Below are positions 42,843-53,710 of a stretch of 64,000 bases of DNA, piece by piece. The translations under genes and the position numbers were made by a program. The DNA is taken from positions 2,051,001 through 2,115,000 of the forward strand of contig CP119312.1 in assembly GCA_029202405.1 (NCBI GenBank). The letters run 5' to 3'. Position 1 is the stretch's first letter, and each line of letters opens with the position of its first letter. Below the pieces are notes generated by a model. It saw nothing but the letters and a program-made list of their open reading frames with translations, was not told the origin of the DNA and did not search any database. This DNA is from Candidatus Devosia phytovorans (GTDB lineage: Bacteria; Pseudomonadota; Alphaproteobacteria; Rhizobiales; Devosiaceae).

Positions 42843-44234
42843 GTGGTATCGTCGCGCGTGGTGCCGCTGGTGCTGGCCACAGCCTTGTTCATGGAGAACA
42901 TGGATTCCACGGTGATCGCCACCTCGCTGGCGGCCATCGCCAGTGACATCGGCACTGATCCGATTTCGCTCAAACTCGCGCTTACGGCCTATCTGGTGGC
43001 GCTAGCCATCTTCATCCCCATTTCGAGCTGGATGGCCGACCGGTTCGGCGCACGCAATGTGTTTCGCGTCGCCATGCTGGTGTTCATGTGCGGCTCGGTG
43101 GCCTGCGCCTTTTCATCGTCACCGACGGCCTTTGTCTGTGCCCGCTTTGTGCAGGGCATGGGTGGCGCGATGATGGGGCCTGTGGCGCGTCTCGTGCTGG
43201 TGCGGGCGACACCGCGACACCGGCTGGTCGATGCCATGGCATGGCTTACCATTCCGGCGCTGATCGGGCCGATCGTCGGCCCGCCGTTCGGCGGTTTCCT
43301 CACCACCTATTTTTCCTGGCACTGGATCTTCATCATCAATGTGCCCATTGGCATCATGGGCATGCTGCTGGTCGGGCTGGTGCTGCCCAATGAGGTGCGC
43401 AATGCGCCGCGGCGGATCGATCGCAAGGGGTTCGTGCTGGCTGGCGCAGCCTTTGCGCTGTTTGCCTTTGGCTGCTCGGTGGTGAGCCTGCCGGCCCTGC
43501 CTCCGCTCTATGGCGCGATCGCTGCCGCTGCGGGGATCGGGCTTGGCTTTGTCTATGTGCGGCATGCGCTCAGCGTCGAATATCCGCTGCTCGACCTGCG
43601 GTTGCTGCGTTATCCGATCTTCCGCACCGCCGTGGTGGCGGGCACATTCTTCCGGCTCGGCCAGGGCGCGACGCCCTTCCTATTCCCGCTGATGCTGCAG
43701 CTGACCTTCGGCATGAACCCGTTCGAATCGGGCATGGTGACCTTTGCCGGCGCCGTGGGGGCGCTGATCGCCAAATTCGTCGCTAACTGGATGTTTGCCC
43801 GCTTCGGCTTCAAATATCCGCTGGTGATCTCAACCGCCGTTTCGGCCGGTGGCATCGTCGCCATGGGCAGCTATGTGCCCACCACGCCGATGGCGCTGAT
43901 CCTGGGCGTGCTGGTGTTCACCGGCTTCTGGCAATCCATGTTCTGGACAGGCTCCAATGCCTTTACCTTCGCCGATATCGAGGACAGGGATTCCGGTCAG
44001 GCCAATACGATCAGCCAGGTCTGGGGCCAGCTGATGTTTGCCATGGGTGTGGCGCTGGGCGGCGGCATCCTGGAACTGACGCACAAGCTGCGCGGCGGCG
44101 AGGCGCTGGTGCTGGGCGATTTCCACATCGCCTTTTACGTCGTCGCCGCCGTCGGTTTCGTCGCAACGCTGCTGTTCTGGCGCCTGCCCAACAATGCGGG
44201 ACACCAGCTCACCAACAGCGGCGGCCTGCACTAA
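42843..44234 (+). CDS. MFS transporter, DHA2/EmrB-like (second of tandem pair)
   Basis: 463 residues, closely similar to the preceding protein throughout (LFMENMDSTVIATSLAAIA; SWMADRFGARNVFRVA; SWHWIFIINVPIG). Start is GTG 42843, 4 bases after the upstream stop. The two may work as separate pumps or as a heteromeric pair. The substrate is unknown. It converges with rlmE with 3 bases between stops. Confidence 0.88.
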   Translation: MVSSRVVPLVLATALFMENMDSTVIATSLAAIASDIGTDPISLKLALTAYLVALAIFIPISSWMADRFGARNVFRVAMLVFMCGSVACAFSSSPTAFVCARFVQGMGGAMMGPVARLVLVRATPRHRLVDAMAWLTIPALIGPIVGPPFGGFLTTYFSWHWIFIINVPIGIMGMLLVGLVLPNEVRNAPRRIDRKGFVLAGAAFALFAFGCSVVSLPALPPLYGAIAAAAGIGLGFVYVRHALSVEYPLLDLRLLRYPIFRTAVVAGTFFRLGQGATPFLFPLMLQLTFGMNPFESGMVTFAGAVGALIAKFVANWMFARFGFKYPLVISTAVSAGGIVAMGSYVPTTPMALILGVLVFTGFWQSMFWTGSNAFTFADIEDRDSGQANTISQVWGQLMFAMGVALGGGILELTHKLRGGEALVLGDFHIAFYVVAAVGFVATLLFWRLPNNAGHQLTNSGGLH

Positions 44235-44237
44235 AGC

Positions 44238-44984
44238 CTATTCGTCTTCGCCGCGATCGCCGAAATGGGCGTCGCCATCGCGATGCCCCTTGAAGCCCTT
44301 GGCGATGAGATAGGCTTCGGCCGAATCCTGCCGGCTCGACTTTGGCTTGGCGTGGAAGGTGCTGCGGAAGTGGCGCTTGAGCATATGCAGCAGCTCGTGC
44401 TCGGTGCCGCCCTGGAAAACCTTGGCCACGAACGTGCCATTGGGCGCCAGCACGTCGAGCGCAAAGTCGGCGGCGATCTCGATCAGTTGCACGATGCGCA
44501 GATGGTCGGTTGGGCGGTGGCCCGTGGTGGGCCAGGCCATGTCGCTCATCACCAGGTCGGCCTTCTTGCCACCCATGGCGTCGATCAGCATCTGGGGGGC
44601 ATCATCCTCGGTGAAATCCTTGCGGAACAGGATCACGCCGGGAATCGGGTCCATTTCGAGATAGTCGATGCCGACGACCAGCGGATTTTCATCGGTCGAA
44701 CCGACGGCCGCCGCCGCAATCTGGCTCCAGCCACCGGGCGCAGCGCCCAGGTCGACGACGCGCGTGCCCTTGTGGAAGAGCTTATGCTTTTCGTCCATTT
44801 CCTTGATCTTGAAGGCGGCGCGCGAGCGATAGCCTTCGGCGCGGGCGCGCGCCACATAGGGATCGTTGAGCTGGCGCTCGAGCCATTTCGTCGACGAGAC
44901 CTTACGGCCCTTGGCCGATTTCACGCGGATCTTGAGATCCTTGTCGGACTTGCGCCCGCCGGTGCCGAGTGCCTTGTCAACCAT
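44238..44984 (-). CDS. rlmE: 23S rRNA 2'-O-uridine methyltransferase RlmE (FtsJ/RrmJ)
   Basis: Methylates the 2'-OH of U2552 in the 23S rRNA A loop. The FtsJ fold is clear: SRAAFKIKEMDEKHKLFHKG, SAM loop VVDLGAAPGGWSQ, DMAW (part of the K-D-K-E tetrad region) and FVAKVFQGG. 248 residues from ATG 44984, which has GAGGAA 8 bases upstream and overlaps the ppx stop by 8 bases; a longer start at 45035 would lie deep inside ppx. It has a basic N-terminal extension. Confidence 0.94.
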   Translation of the reverse strand: MVDKALGTGGRKSDKDLKIRVKSAKGRKVSSTKWLERQLNDPYVARARAEGYRSRAAFKIKEMDEKHKLFHKGTRVVDLGAAPGGWSQIAAAAVGSTDENPLVVGIDYLEMDPIPGVILFRKDFTEDDAPQMLIDAMGGKKADLVMSDMAWPTTGHRPTDHLRIVQLIEIAADFALDVLAPNGTFVAKVFQGGTEHELLHMLKRHFRSTFHAKPKSSRQDSAEAYLIAKGFKGHRDGDAHFGDRGEDE

Positions 44985-46158
44985 TGGAATTCTTCCTCGG
45001 ATAGCGCGATGCGCGCGCCTGGACGCGATCGGCATCCATCAGTGAAATCAGGATGCCTTCGCGCAAGCCACGATCGGCAACGCGGACGCGCTCGGTCGGC
45101 CACTCGCGGCGGATGGCCTCAAAAATGGCGCAGCCGGGCAGGACCAGGTCAGCCCGGTCGCGCCCGATGCAGGGATGGGCAACGCGGCGATCGAAGGGCA
45201 TGCCGAGCAGCACGTTCATGGTCTCGTCGACCTCGGCGCGCCGCATCCACAGCCCGTCGACCTTCTGGCGCTCGTAGCGCTCCAGCCCCAGGTGCAGGCC
45301 GGCCAACGTCGTGACCGTGCCAGAGGTGCCGATCAGGTGCACCGGATGCGTGCCGATCATCTGGCGCAGCTTTTCGCGGCCACGGAACTGCTTGAGGTGT
45401 TCCGAGACATGGGCGACCATGGCTTCGAAAACCTCGGGCGTCACATCGACGCCGCCGAACTTTTCCGCAATCGAGACCACGCCCACCGGCAGCGACTGCC
45501 AGGAGCGAATCGAGGCCGACATGCGGCCCTGCGACTTGGGCCGGCCACCGCGGAAATCGAGCCAGGCCAGTTCGGACGAACCACCGCCGATATCAAACAT
45601 CAGCGCGCCGGCGGCTGCACCCTCGATCAGGTCGGCGCAGCCGGTGACGGCAAGCTCGGCCTCGGTACGGCGATCGACGATCTCGAGATCGAGCCCGATC
45701 TCGGCCTTGACCCGCGCCAGGAAAGCCGGGCCGTTCTCGGCGGCGCGGCAGGCTTCGGTGGCGATCAGGCGCATGCGTGTCGGCTGGTGCTCGCGCAGCT
45801 TGTTGCGGCACTGGCGCAGCGCTTCCATGGTGCGTTCCATGGCGGCATCGCCCAGCCGGCCGGTGACCGAAACGCCCTCGCCGAGCCGGACGATTCGGGT
45901 GAAACCATCGAGCACGCGAAAGCCGTGGTCATGCGGGCGGGCAATCAACAGGCGGCAATTGTTGGTGCCGAGGTCTAGCGCGGCATAAATGGGACCGCGA
46001 TGGCGGCGCGGATTCGGGGCGTTGGGTGTCCGCTTGTCCGTTCGGTGCGGGGACGGATCGCCCCCTGCCCTGCCCACAGGCCTGTGCTCCTGCGAGATAC
46101 GGACCGCCGGCTCGTCCAGGGACGATTCTGTGGCGGCGGACCGATCGGAATCGGTCAC
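44977..46158 (-). CDS. ppx: Ppx/GppA phosphatase family protein (exopolyphosphatase)
   Basis: 393-residue actin-fold phosphatase acting on polyphosphate or pppGpp. ALDLGTNNCRLLIA (60-73) is the phosphate-1 loop, FDIGGGSSELAW the phosphate-2 region, and GTSGTVTTLAGL is conserved. About 55 disordered residues precede the domain, possibly a start-site artefact. It is co-transcribed with rlmE through an 8-base overlap, a pairing seen in other rhizobia. Confidence 0.9.
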   Translation of the reverse strand: MTDSDRSAATESSLDEPAVRISQEHRPVGRAGGDPSPHRTDKRTPNAPNPRRHRGPIYAALDLGTNNCRLLIARPHDHGFRVLDGFTRIVRLGEGVSVTGRLGDAAMERTMEALRQCRNKLREHQPTRMRLIATEACRAAENGPAFLARVKAEIGLDLEIVDRRTEAELAVTGCADLIEGAAAGALMFDIGGGSSELAWLDFRGGRPKSQGRMSASIRSWQSLPVGVVSIAEKFGGVDVTPEVFEAMVAHVSEHLKQFRGREKLRQMIGTHPVHLIGTSGTVTTLAGLHLGLERYERQKVDGLWMRRAEVDETMNVLLGMPFDRRVAHPCIGRDRADLVLPGCAIFEAIRREWPTERVRVADRGLREGILISLMDADRVQARASRYPRKNSNG

Positions 46159-46304
46159 TGTAGTCTCCTGTCGTGCGCGGTCGCCCGTTCCGGCCTAGCC
46201 GGCGGCGCCCGGCGCACTGTTCATTGCGTGTCGAAAACGACGGTAGTGCAAGGGGCTCGCCAGCGCAATGGCACGGGTTTGCACACAGGCCATGTCAGAG
46301 GCGC

Positions 46305-46333
46305 TTGCAATCTGAAAAATCATTGTCTATGTA
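46305..46333 (+). promoter_or_regulatory. tRNA-Gln promoter
   Basis: TTGCAA (46305-46310), a 17-base spacer and TATGTA (46328-46333), about 41 bases before the tRNA. Confidence 0.55.
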
Positions 46334-46374
46334 GACCGCGCACCGGCAAATCCGGTCCAGCGGCCCACCGCTGC

Positions 46375-46448
46375 TGGGGAATAGTTCAATGGTAGAACAG
46401 CGGACTCTGACTCCGTCGATCTTGGTTCGAGTCCAGGTTCCCCAGCCA
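46375..46448 (+). tRNA. tRNA-Gln (anticodon CTG)
   Basis: 74 bases fold into a cloverleaf: acceptor TGGGGAA / TTCCCCA, D-stem GTTC / GAAC, anticodon arm GCGGA-CTCTGAC-TCCGT with anticodon CTG, T-arm CTTGG-TTCGAGT-CCAGG. Discriminator G and an encoded CCA end are present. It decodes CAG. A T-rich stretch follows as terminator. The accessory gene directly downstream suggests an integration site. Confidence 0.96.
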
Positions 46449-46528
46449 ATTCTTTTTTCTAAAAAAATCAACGATTTAGCTAGCTCCATCAGCAGGCCTT
46501 TTTAGCATGTTTCGCTAGCGGCTGTGGC

Positions 46529-48145
46529 ATGTCTTGCGATCGTATGCCACCGCCGTTTACGCTCCCGCAATCATACAGGGAGCTACGGGGCAGCATGGTT
46601 GAGTCTGATCTCTATTTTGCAGCTTCGGCAGCGTGTCTCGACAATGCGGATAGCCTAATCGCAGCGGCAGTTGCCGTATTGGATTCTGGTCAACCTAACA
46701 TCGCCTTTCATCTTGCGGTTTTGGCATTGGAAGAGATTGGCAAACACCATTTTCTGACGCTCAACCGAATGGCCGACCTATCGGATGGATCAATCGAGCC
46801 GTTCAGCGACAAACAGCATACCGACCACCAGAAGAAGCTTTTTTGGTGCTTCTTTGGCGGGATGCTGACGGCCCAATCGGTTGATCCCGCTGCAATCAGG
46901 GACGCCGAAAAGCTGGCGGAGACATTACACAGCAAACGCGTGGCAGGTCTTTACGTGGACGTGACCGCCAAAGCCGTTAGCGTCCCCAGCGACAACGTGT
47001 CTGCCGATGACGCTCAAGGACTCTTGGACTTGGCAAGAGCCCGGCAGGCGCTCGCCCGATCTCAGACTTTGCGGGAGCATTTCGAAGATTCGGAAGCGGA
47101 GCTACTTACTTGGTTCTTGAGGGCGAGCGGTAGGGCTGAGACCAGAGCGTTCATTTTCTCCAAGTCATCATTGGCCAAGCTTATCGAGCTCGATGACGTT
47201 CCAATCTGGACCGCTTGGCTGAAATCAGAGCTCGATGAACGAAAGCGGTCAGAGCATGAAGCCATAGCGCTAGAGCTAGCCAGAGTGTTGCCTAAGAAGG
47301 GTGAGAAACCGAAATGGAGAATTCGGTTCCGACTTTATTCGGTGACGCATTCAATAAGACCTGGGCCTCTGAAAACGTGGAACTCTGCGATGCAGGCGAT
47401 CCAGCTTTCGCCAGTGGCGAAAAAGCCCGAGCTGATAGTCGATCTGACACTCCACGATAACGTGCCGGTAGCGGCTGTCTATGATTTCGGCTGGGCGCTG
47501 GCACGCCACTTCACGGTCGCTCTCAATCTCGCCACCCTTGGAACTTGGTGGTGGCGGTTCGCGGAAGATACGACCAAATGGTATGAAAGGATCGATGATC
47601 TGCAGAACCCCGCAATGCAGGTAGTTCTCGAAAAAGGCGAGGAGCCGTTGGATTGGGGCAAGGATAGGAAAGCGCTCAATGAAGACGATATGGCGCGGCT
47701 CATGGCAGTGTTAACCGCGCTTCCAATGCCAGCGTTTGGCCCAAGACCTGCTATGTTCTTTGACTATTATGCTGCAGGTCTAGAGGCGCTGGCCTCCAGC
47801 AGTGTTCATATGCCCAGAGCTGGGGATGCGCTGATTCACTTTGCTGCCGCAATGCGCATGCTTATGGGACAGCGAGGCGACTTGAAGCCTAACGATCCAC
47901 TAGAGCCAGCTTTCACCAAATTTGTGGCAGCTCGAATGGGATCATTCGATGAACAGCCGGACATGACCGAAATTCTTCGCGCTTTGGATGCTGCGCAGAA
48001 CGGCGGCGCACCGGTCAATGGTCCGATGCCCAAAATGACGTTTGCTGGGCTCATGAAAGCATTTGTCGACTGGTATTACATGGTCGCGATCCACCCGATT
48101 TCCTACAAGGATGTGAAGGATAAGTTCGCTCGACCGGACGCTTGA
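46529..48145 (+). CDS. AbiV/HEPN-like protein, candidate abortive-infection gene
   Basis: 538 residues. The segment ACLDNADSLIAAAVAVLDSG followed by FHLAVLALEEIGKHHF (about 34-74) matches the AbiV-type HEPN pattern (helices with EExxK), and HQKKLFWCFFGG follows as in that family. AbiV proteins are usually about 200 residues; here a long Trp-rich helical C-terminus (250-538) of unknown role is added. Base composition is visibly more AT-rich than its neighbours and it sits 80 bases after a tRNA, both signs of transfer. The start is unsure: ATG 46529 or ATG 46595, which has GGGAG/GGGG nearby. Recognition is by motif only. Confidence 0.6.
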   Translation: MSCDRMPPPFTLPQSYRELRGSMVESDLYFAASAACLDNADSLIAAAVAVLDSGQPNIAFHLAVLALEEIGKHHFLTLNRMADLSDGSIEPFSDKQHTDHQKKLFWCFFGGMLTAQSVDPAAIRDAEKLAETLHSKRVAGLYVDVTAKAVSVPSDNVSADDAQGLLDLARARQALARSQTLREHFEDSEAELLTWFLRASGRAETRAFIFSKSSLAKLIELDDVPIWTAWLKSELDERKRSEHEAIALELARVLPKKGEKPKWRIRFRLYSVTHSIRPGPLKTWNSAMQAIQLSPVAKKPELIVDLTLHDNVPVAAVYDFGWALARHFTVALNLATLGTWWWRFAEDTTKWYERIDDLQNPAMQVVLEKGEEPLDWGKDRKALNEDDMARLMAVLTALPMPAFGPRPAMFFDYYAAGLEALASSSVHMPRAGDALIHFAAAMRMLMGQRGDLKPNDPLEPAFTKFVAARMGSFDEQPDMTEILRALDAAQNGGAPVNGPMPKMTFAGLMKAFVDWYYMVAIHPISYKDVKDKFARPDA

Positions 48146-48265
48146 AATGACTTAATTGCCCAACAAGTAAACCCTGACTTATCTTTTTCCCGCTGAGGGC
48201 CGGGCGCGGTTGGGTGAACAAAGCGCAACATAAATCAGCGCTTACAGACAAAAATCTCAAAAGAA

Positions 48266-48297
48266 AAACCCACGCTAAGGGGAAATGGCATGGGTTT
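48266..48297 (+). terminator. possible terminator after the AbiV-like gene
   Basis: AAACCCAcGC / GCaTGGGTTT inverted repeat followed by GTTCTC; the T-run is weak. It lies in the 229-base spacer before the next gene. Confidence 0.35.
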
Positions 48298-48374
48298 GTT
48301 CTCGAATATACCGGTTGACCTATAACCGTCTTCGAATCCGGATACGAGAACCCCATCAAATCGGAGAGCTTCCA

Positions 48375-48815
48375 ATGAACATCCAGTCGACCGCCGCCGT
48401 CCTGTTGAGCCTGCTGGTCTGTGGTTCGGCTCAGGCCAAGAGTAAAGCCGTTGATGCGGCGTTCGAGCGGACGGAGCCGGCTGCTGCGGTCATGACATTG
48501 ACCGAAGAGGGCGAGGACTGGCGGGTTACTTTCCGGGCTGGCGGCATTCCCAATGGGGACGCGACGGCGGCGGATTGCGAGCTGGAGGCCGTCGGGTCGC
48601 AGGACCTGGATGACGTCATTGCGGCAAGCGTGGTGCCGTTCGAGGGTGAGCTCTATACGATCACTGCCGATGACATTGGCGCTGAAGCGCTGGTCATCGA
48701 GGTGCGTGTTGGTCCTGAAGGTGCCTTCGTCAGCGATAGCGGTGCCGCAGCCCGCTTCTGTGGCCTCGGATCAGACATCGATGGCTTCTATCAGCGCACC
48801 GAATTGCCAATGTAG
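48375..48815 (+). CDS. small secreted hypothetical protein
   Basis: 146 residues. Signal peptide about 1-22 (LLSLLVCGSAQAKS). The mature part is acidic with two cysteines (ADCELEAVG and ARFCGLGS) and beta-strand-like pattern (DWRVTFRAGG; LVIEVRVGPEG). Not recognised. ATG 48375 has GGAGAG 7 bases upstream. It stands alone; codon use is typical of the host again, marking the end of the AT-richer stretch. Confidence 0.65.
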   Translation: MNIQSTAAVLLSLLVCGSAQAKSKAVDAAFERTEPAAAVMTLTEEGEDWRVTFRAGGIPNGDATAADCELEAVGSQDLDDVIAASVVPFEGELYTITADDIGAEALVIEVRVGPEGAFVSDSGAAARFCGLGSDIDGFYQRTELPM

Positions 48816-48939
48816 GGGCTTAAGGGGTTCCTCCCCAAGCAGTCGATGCACTATCCCCGGTGAATATCCCGTCTTTTAAATTCGACTCCCGCACTTAATA
48901 CTGCTTAGACTTGCGTATTGTCAGTCGTGGGGGCGCGGG

Positions 48940-50079
48940 ATGTCACCGGTTACTGCCATTCGCCTGATCTTCTTTCTCGACGGATTGATCATCGCCAAGT
49001 GGTTGCCGCATCTGCCGGACATCCAGGCGGATCTGGACCTCGATGTCGGGCAGCTCGGGCTGGCGCTGGCCGCCCTGCCGCTCGGCATCATGTCGTCGCT
49101 GCCGCTGGTCGGCACGCTGGTCATCGCGCACTTTTCCGAGCGGACCGCCATCCGCATCAGCTTTTTCTGGCTGGCCCTGACGTCCATTCTTCCCGGCCTC
49201 GCCTGGGACCTGCCGAGCTTTGCGGTGGCTCTGTTCTTTTACGGGTCGGGCATTGCCGGGGTGGAAGTGGCCATGAACGCCACCGCCGATGCCGTCGAAA
49301 GCCGCGTCGGCCGGCGGATCATGTCGAGCTGTCATGGGCTGTGGAGCGTGGGCAATCTCACCGGTGCGGCGCTGGGCAGCCTGGCGCTGGCGCTGCAGCT
49401 CGATGCCAGTATCACCCTCACCGCAACGGCCCCCCTCCTGCTGGTGCTGGCCTATGTCTCGACTGCAAATCTTGGCCAGAGTCCTATATCTTCGGCGCCG
49501 GGGCCGGCCTTGGCCCTGCCCGATGTGCCGCTGCTGGTGCTGTGCCTGCTGCCCTTCTGCGCCTGCGTGCTGGAAGGCGCCATGGCAGACTGGGCCGCAG
49601 TCTATCTGCGCAGCGAGCATGGCGCCAAGGCGGCGCTGACAGGCGCGGGTTTCGGTGTCTTTGCCGCCATCATGGCGGCAACGCGGCTGGCTGGCGACCG
49701 GCTGGTCGATCGTCTGGGACCGGTCTTTATCGCACGCTGCTGCGGCATTTCGGGCGTGCTGGGCCTATTGATGCTCTGGCTCGCCCCCGGCGTCTGGGCG
49801 GCCCTGCTCGGATTTGCGCTGATGGGCCTTGCCGCCTCGCTGATCTTCCCGATTTCGGTAACGGCCGCGGCGCATCAGCCCGGCCGCTCCGCCGCCATGA
49901 ACATCGCATCGCTGTCGCTGATCTGCTTTTCCGGCTATGTCATCGGCCCGCCGGTCGTCGGCTTCATTGCCGACCAGGTCGGGCTGCGCGACGCGCTCGC
50001 CTGCCTTGTCCCCTTTGCCCTCGGCGTCGTCCTGCTCGCGCCCCGGCTGCAGTCCAGGACCAGTGCCACTGTAGCCTGA
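48940..50079 (+). CDS. MFS transporter, YbjJ-like
   Basis: 379 residues, about 12 membrane segments. IRLIFFLDGLIIAKWLPHLPDIQADL, CHGLWSVGNLTGAALG and EGAMADWAAVYLRSEHG resemble YbjJ/FucP-related MFS proteins. A G-rich ribosome site precedes the ATG. It may belong to the following catabolic cluster or stand alone; 203 bases with an operator-like palindrome separate it from the ABC transporter. Confidence 0.82.
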   Translation: MSPVTAIRLIFFLDGLIIAKWLPHLPDIQADLDLDVGQLGLALAALPLGIMSSLPLVGTLVIAHFSERTAIRISFFWLALTSILPGLAWDLPSFAVALFFYGSGIAGVEVAMNATADAVESRVGRRIMSSCHGLWSVGNLTGAALGSLALALQLDASITLTATAPLLLVLAYVSTANLGQSPISSAPGPALALPDVPLLVLCLLPFCACVLEGAMADWAAVYLRSEHGAKAALTGAGFGVFAAIMAATRLAGDRLVDRLGPVFIARCCGISGVLGLLMLWLAPGVWAALLGFALMGLAASLIFPISVTAAAHQPGRSAAMNIASLSLICFSGYVIGPPVVGFIADQVGLRDALACLVPFALGVVLLAPRLQSRTSATVA

Positions 50080-50136
50080 TGGCTGCGCGGACTTCCCCAC
50101 ATCTCCCCCAAACGGGCTTGCCACGTCCGAGCAGAT

Positions 50137-50152
50137 TTGTCAGACATATGTC
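50137..50152. promoter_or_regulatory. operator-like overlapping palindromes upstream of the ABC transporter
   Basis: TTGTC-A-GACAT (50137-50147) overlaps the perfect palindrome GACATATGTC (50143-50152), about 130 bases before the binding-protein gene. The form fits GntR/FCD operators, and such a regulator is encoded at the end of this gene set. The rest of 50080-50282 shows no gene. Confidence 0.4.
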
Positions 50153-50282
50153 ATTTGGAGAGCAGAGGGGTCTGTTTTCCGAAGCGCCGGGCAAACCACG
50201 GCAAGAGCAAGACGTCGGGGGCGGCCATGGCCGGCGCCGGCATGCAGGGAATGTCATCGCTCGTTTTGATGGAGGGAAATCT

Positions 50283-51887
50283 ATGAACTTCGTGCATCGC
50301 ATGGTTGGACCGCTGGCGCTGGCCACGGCACTGACGCTTCCGGTCGTGGCGCAGACCACGATCGTGGCACCGACCGGTTCGACCGCCGGCACCTATATGG
50401 ACTATATGAAGACGGTCTATGATCGCGGCACCGGGTCCGAACTGCTGCAGGTGCCGATCGCCACCTTCGACAAGGAATTCGAGCTGACGCCGATGGCGGC
50501 CGAGAGCTGGTCGCAGTCCGAAGATGGCCTGACCTGGACCTTCAAGCTGCGCGAGGGCCTGGTCTGGTCCGATGGCGAGCCGCTGACCGCCGAAGACTAT
50601 GTCTTTGCCCTGCAGCGCGCTGCCACCAGCGGCTATGACTTTGCCTGGTACTGGGATTTCGCCGGCGGCATCAAAGGCTGGAAGGAAGTCACCGAAGGCA
50701 CGGCAGAGGCCGATACGCTGGGCCTTGTGGCCGTGGATGATCTGACCATCGAAGTCACCACCAATGCGCCAAAACCCTATTTCCCCTCGGTCACCAGCCT
50801 CTGGTACCCCGTGCCCAAGCACAAGGTGGACGAGCTGGGCGACGATTGGGCGCTCAATGTCGAGTCGATCGTCTCCTCCGGCCCGTTCTCGATCGAGAGC
50901 TGGGAAAAATCCAACAACTCGGTGGTCCTGACCAAGTCGGAAACCTATACCGGCCCCTGGCAGCCAATGGTCGATCGTCTCGAGCTCGACCCGACGCTCA
51001 ACGCCCCTGAAGTCGGTCTCCCGGCCTTCCTTGCCGGCGATGCCGACTATTCCTTCCTCAACACCGGCCAGGTGCCAGTCGCAACGCAGCGCTTCCCTGA
51101 TGGTATCCGCCAGAATGCGGTGTTTGCCACCTCCTACATCGCCTATGACCTCGACGCGCCGCCGTTCAACGACGTCAATGTGCGCCGCGCCTTCTACTAT
51201 GCCGTGGATCGCGCCGAGCTGACCTCGACCGTCCTCAAGGACATTGCCATCCCGGCCGGCTCGATCCTGCCACCGGGCTATCCTGGCTACAATGAAGAGA
51301 TCGCGGCGGAAGCCGTGTTCGATCCGGACAAGGCCAAGCAGTTCCTGGCCGATGCCGGCTACCCCAATGGCGAGGGCTTCCCGGCGATCGAAGTCTGGAT
51401 CCGCGAGGAAGGCGGCTATAACTCCGCCATCGTCCCGCCCATGGCGCAGTATCTGCAGGCCGAGTTCAAGGAAGTGCTCGGGATCGACATGGCCATCCGC
51501 ATCCTGCCCGGGCCGGAGTGGATGGACGGCATGCGCGGCAAGAAGAACAACATCTTCATCGCCCCCTATGAATACGACTATCTCGATGCGTCCAACTTCT
51601 ACGGCATCTTCTACAATGGCGGGCGCCACAATTACTTCGTGCCCGAATATGACGAGCTGGTCGCCAAGGCCGACTCCGAATCCGATCCCGAGGTGCGCAA
51701 GGATCTTTATGGGCAGGCCGAGCAGGTCATGATCGACCAGGGCCTGATCGTGCCGCTGGTGCATCCGATCACCACTGCAGTGATCTCCGATGCGCTGGGT
51801 GGCGACGCCTCGACGCCCAATGCGCTGGGCTTCACCCCGCTCGACCGGCTGGGCCACTACTTCTTCACCCACCTGACGAAGAACTGA
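50283..51887 (+). CDS. ABC transporter substrate-binding protein, peptide/OppA family (SBP_bac_5)
   Basis: 534-residue periplasmic solute-binding protein. Signal peptide about 1-23 (LALATALTLPVVAQ). The family 5 pattern is clear: AAESWSQSEDGLTWTFKLRE, GLVWSDGEPLTAEDYVFALQ, and the hinge region VRRAFYYAVDRAELT. GGAGGG precedes the ATG. It starts the transporter operon and is followed by a strong intercistronic hairpin. Ligand specificity cannot be read from sequence; family members carry peptides, opines or amino-acid derivatives. Confidence 0.92.
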   Translation: MNFVHRMVGPLALATALTLPVVAQTTIVAPTGSTAGTYMDYMKTVYDRGTGSELLQVPIATFDKEFELTPMAAESWSQSEDGLTWTFKLREGLVWSDGEPLTAEDYVFALQRAATSGYDFAWYWDFAGGIKGWKEVTEGTAEADTLGLVAVDDLTIEVTTNAPKPYFPSVTSLWYPVPKHKVDELGDDWALNVESIVSSGPFSIESWEKSNNSVVLTKSETYTGPWQPMVDRLELDPTLNAPEVGLPAFLAGDADYSFLNTGQVPVATQRFPDGIRQNAVFATSYIAYDLDAPPFNDVNVRRAFYYAVDRAELTSTVLKDIAIPAGSILPPGYPGYNEEIAAEAVFDPDKAKQFLADAGYPNGEGFPAIEVWIREEGGYNSAIVPPMAQYLQAEFKEVLGIDMAIRILPGPEWMDGMRGKKNNIFIAPYEYDYLDASNFYGIFYNGGRHNYFVPEYDELVAKADSESDPEVRKDLYGQAEQVMIDQGLIVPLVHPITTAVISDALGGDASTPNALGFTPLDRLGHYFFTHLTKN

Positions 51888-51903
51888 TCCAGCGTTTCAT
51901 CTG

Positions 51904-51927
51904 TGCCTCCCGGTTCGCCGGGAGGCA
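51904..51927 (+). promoter_or_regulatory. intercistronic hairpin after the binding-protein gene
   Basis: Perfect 10-bp stem TGCCTCCCGG / CCGGGAGGCA with a TTCG loop and no long T-run. Such hairpins usually protect the upstream mRNA so that binding protein is made in excess over the other subunits. Confidence 0.75.
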
Positions 51928-51945
51928 TTTCAGGGGCCAGACTAT

Positions 51946-53700
<1,755 letters not shown>

Positions 53701-53710
53701 GGAGAAACGG

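Noticed and set aside
46430..48375. Attachment-site repeat of the tRNA-Gln 3' end downstream of the AbiV-like gene
   Set aside because: No second copy of the tRNA 3' sequence could be seen before 48375, and no integrase is present.
48918..50282. Upstream in-frame extension of the binding-protein gene by 455 codons
   Set aside because: The frame merely happens to stay open through the MFS gene in another phase; a signal peptide and GGAGGG site fix the start at 50283.
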